The position numbers and the translations under genes were made by a program. From assembly GCA_036380435.1 (NCBI GenBank), contig DASVES010000206.1:1-6162 (forward strand): a DNA stretch of 6,162 bases. Reading direction: 5' to 3'. Positions 5,028-6,162 of this stretch are shown here, piece after piece. This DNA comes from DASQDT01 sp036380435 (GTDB lineage: Bacteria > Acidobacteriota > Blastocatellia > Pyrinomonadales > Pyrinomonadaceae). Position 1 is the stretch's first letter; each line of letters begins with the position of its first letter. Below the pieces are notes generated by a model. It made no database searches. It was not told the DNA's origin and saw only the letters and a list, made by a program, of their open reading frames with translations.

Positions 5028-6162
5028 AAGCGAAGAGTCCGTTGACGTACTGCTCCGGGTCGAAGATGACGAGGTCGTCCACTTTCTCGCCGATGCCGGC
5101 GTAGCGGATGGGCAAGTTCAGCTCGCGGGAGATGGCGACGGCGATGCCGCCTTTGGCCGTCCCGTCGAGCTTCGTCAGGACGATGCCGGTCACGCCGGCG
5201 ACCTTCAGGAATTGCCGCGCCTGCTCCAGCCCGTTCTGGCCTGTGACGGCGTCCACGACGAGCAGCGTCTCGTGCGGCGCGCCCTCCACCTCTCGTCCCG
5301 CCACGCGCTTCATCTTTTCGAGTTCGGCCATCAGGTTCGACTTGTTGTGCAAGCGCCCGGCCGTATCCACGATGAGCACGTCGGAGGCGCGGGCCTTCGC
5401 CGCCTTGAGCGCGTCGAAGAGAACGGCCGCCGGGTCGGTGCCGTGCTTCTGCTGGATCAGGGGCACGCCGGTGCGCTCGGCCCAGATGGCGAGCTGTTCG
5501 GAGGCGGCGGCGCGGAAGGTGTCGGCCGCACAGATGAGCACGTCGTTGCCCTCGGCCTTGATGCGTTGCGCGAGCTTGCCGATGGTCGTGGTCTTCCCTA
5601 CCCCGTTCACGCCGACGACCATGATGACGTAAGGCGCGACCGACTCCGCGACGCTCGCCTCGTCCGTGATGCCCTGCGCCTCTGAGCGCTTGAGGATGGT
5701 GAGCAGTTCGTTTTTAAGGGCCGCCTTGAGCGCGTCGATGTCGTCGATCTCCTTGCGGGAGACGGCGCGGCGCACCTTGTCGAGAATTTCGAGCGTGGTC
5801 GGCACGCCGATGTCGGCGGCGATGAGCGCCTCTTCGAGTTCGTCGAGGAGTTCGGCGTCGATCTGTTTGCGATTCTGGAAGACCGTGTCGATCTTCTCGG
5901 AGAGCGAATCGCGCGTGGCGGAGATGGCGCGCGAGAACCGCGCGGAGTAGGCCTGCTCAAGCGCCTCCACCTCCGCCTCCAGCTCCTCCATCGAACGGTT
6001 GAGACCGAGCACCGAAGTCCCGAAAGACGAGCGCGACGGCGCGGGACGTTGCGCCGGGGCAGTTGCCGCTTCCGCGCGCGCCGAATCATTCGTCCTTACC
6101 TGTGTTGGTGGCTTCAGAGTTGAGGCAGATGCCGTTTTAAAAGACTCGACTGCCGGCGTCTT
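5026..6162 (-). CDS. ftsY: Signal recognition particle receptor GTPase FtsY, probably missing its N-terminus
   Basis: The membrane-associated SRP receptor pairs with Ffh and hands ribosomes making membrane proteins to the Sec translocon. Counting from the GTG at 6012: residues 5-25 are a charged, coiled-coil-like helix, the N domain runs about 26-110 (SLSEKIDTVF at 37-45; ELLDELEEALIAADIG at 54-69), and the G domain about 125-328. G motifs are GVNGVGKTTT at 134-143, DTFRAAA at 164-170, DTAGR at 216-220, TKLDG at 280-284, and the closing GIGEKVDDL at 306-314 with QYVNGLF. The frame stays open through 50 further codons to the edge (K-T-P-A-V-E-S...), rich in Ala, Pro, Thr and Ser like the variable linker before many FtsY N domains, with no ATG, GTG or TTG. 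The true start is therefore likely outside; GTG 6012 (328 residues) is the alternative. Confidence 0.95.
   Translation of the reverse strand, partial: KTPAVESFKTASASTLKPPTQVRTNDSARAEAATAPAQRPAPSRSSFGTSVLGLNRSMEELEAEVEALEQAYSARFSRAISATRDSLSEKIDTVFQNRKQIDAELLDELEEALIAADIGVPTTLEILDKVRRAVSRKEIDDIDALKAALKNELLTILKRSEAQGITDEASVAESVAPYVIMVVGVNGVGKTTTIGKLAQRIKAEGNDVLICAADTFRAAASEQLAIWAERTGVPLIQQKHGTDPAAVLFDALKAAKARASDVLIVDTAGRLHNKSNLMAELEKMKRVAGREVEGAPHETLLVVDAVTGQNGLEQARQFLKVAGVTGIVLTKLDGTAKGGIAVAISRELNLPIRYAGIGEKVDDLVIFDPEQYVNGLFA

Noticed and set aside
5020..5685. Plus-strand open frames opposite ftsY
   Set aside because: They overlap an unmistakable SRP GTPase on the minus strand and carry no domain of their own.

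Overview
The window reads as a piece of chromosome from a free-living, fairly GC-rich bacterium. All genes that can be supported lie on the minus strand. A member of the Acidobacteriota (Blastocatellia-like) is my best guess. The guess rests on the OmpR-type winged-helix / single membrane helix / TolB-N-like / TPR regulator, an architecture abundant in that phylum, next to a secreted Ycf48-like repeat protein. This is inference from gene type, not a database match.

In transcription order (right to left) the window holds: (1) ftsY, the signal-recognition-particle receptor GTPase, open to the right edge and so probably missing its N-terminus (5026-6162); (2) ribD, the bifunctional riboflavin deaminase/reductase (3813-4934), with a His in place of the usual first zinc Cys; (3) rsmA/ksgA, the 16S rRNA adenine dimethyltransferase (2873-3697); (4) a membrane-anchored winged-helix/TPR regulator (732-2702); (5) the N-terminal 125 residues of a secreted Ycf48-like repeat protein running off the left edge (1-375), easily missed because no stop codon lies in the window.

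The three housekeeping genes are a close same-strand series (gaps of 91 and 115 bp). They are visibly more GC-rich than the two genes to the left, so the block boundary sits at about 2820-2870. They act in unrelated processes (membrane protein targeting, riboflavin synthesis, ribosome maturation), so their grouping says little about a shared pathway. The regulator and the secreted protein are separated by 356 bp of non-coding DNA rich in inverted repeats.

The most unusual structure is in the two gaps that flank ribD. Each holds tandem 7-bp repeats in two facing arms, forming a long inverted repeat: GTTCAAA/TTTGAAC between ftsY and ribD, and CGTNAAT/ATTNACG between ribD and ksgA. The heptads differ in sequence but share the same layout, and they run into the coding sequence at both ends of ribD. 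They supply its only credible start codon (TTG), its first residues, its last three codons and its stop. I see no CRISPR array, tRNA, rRNA, insertion sequence or riboswitch.
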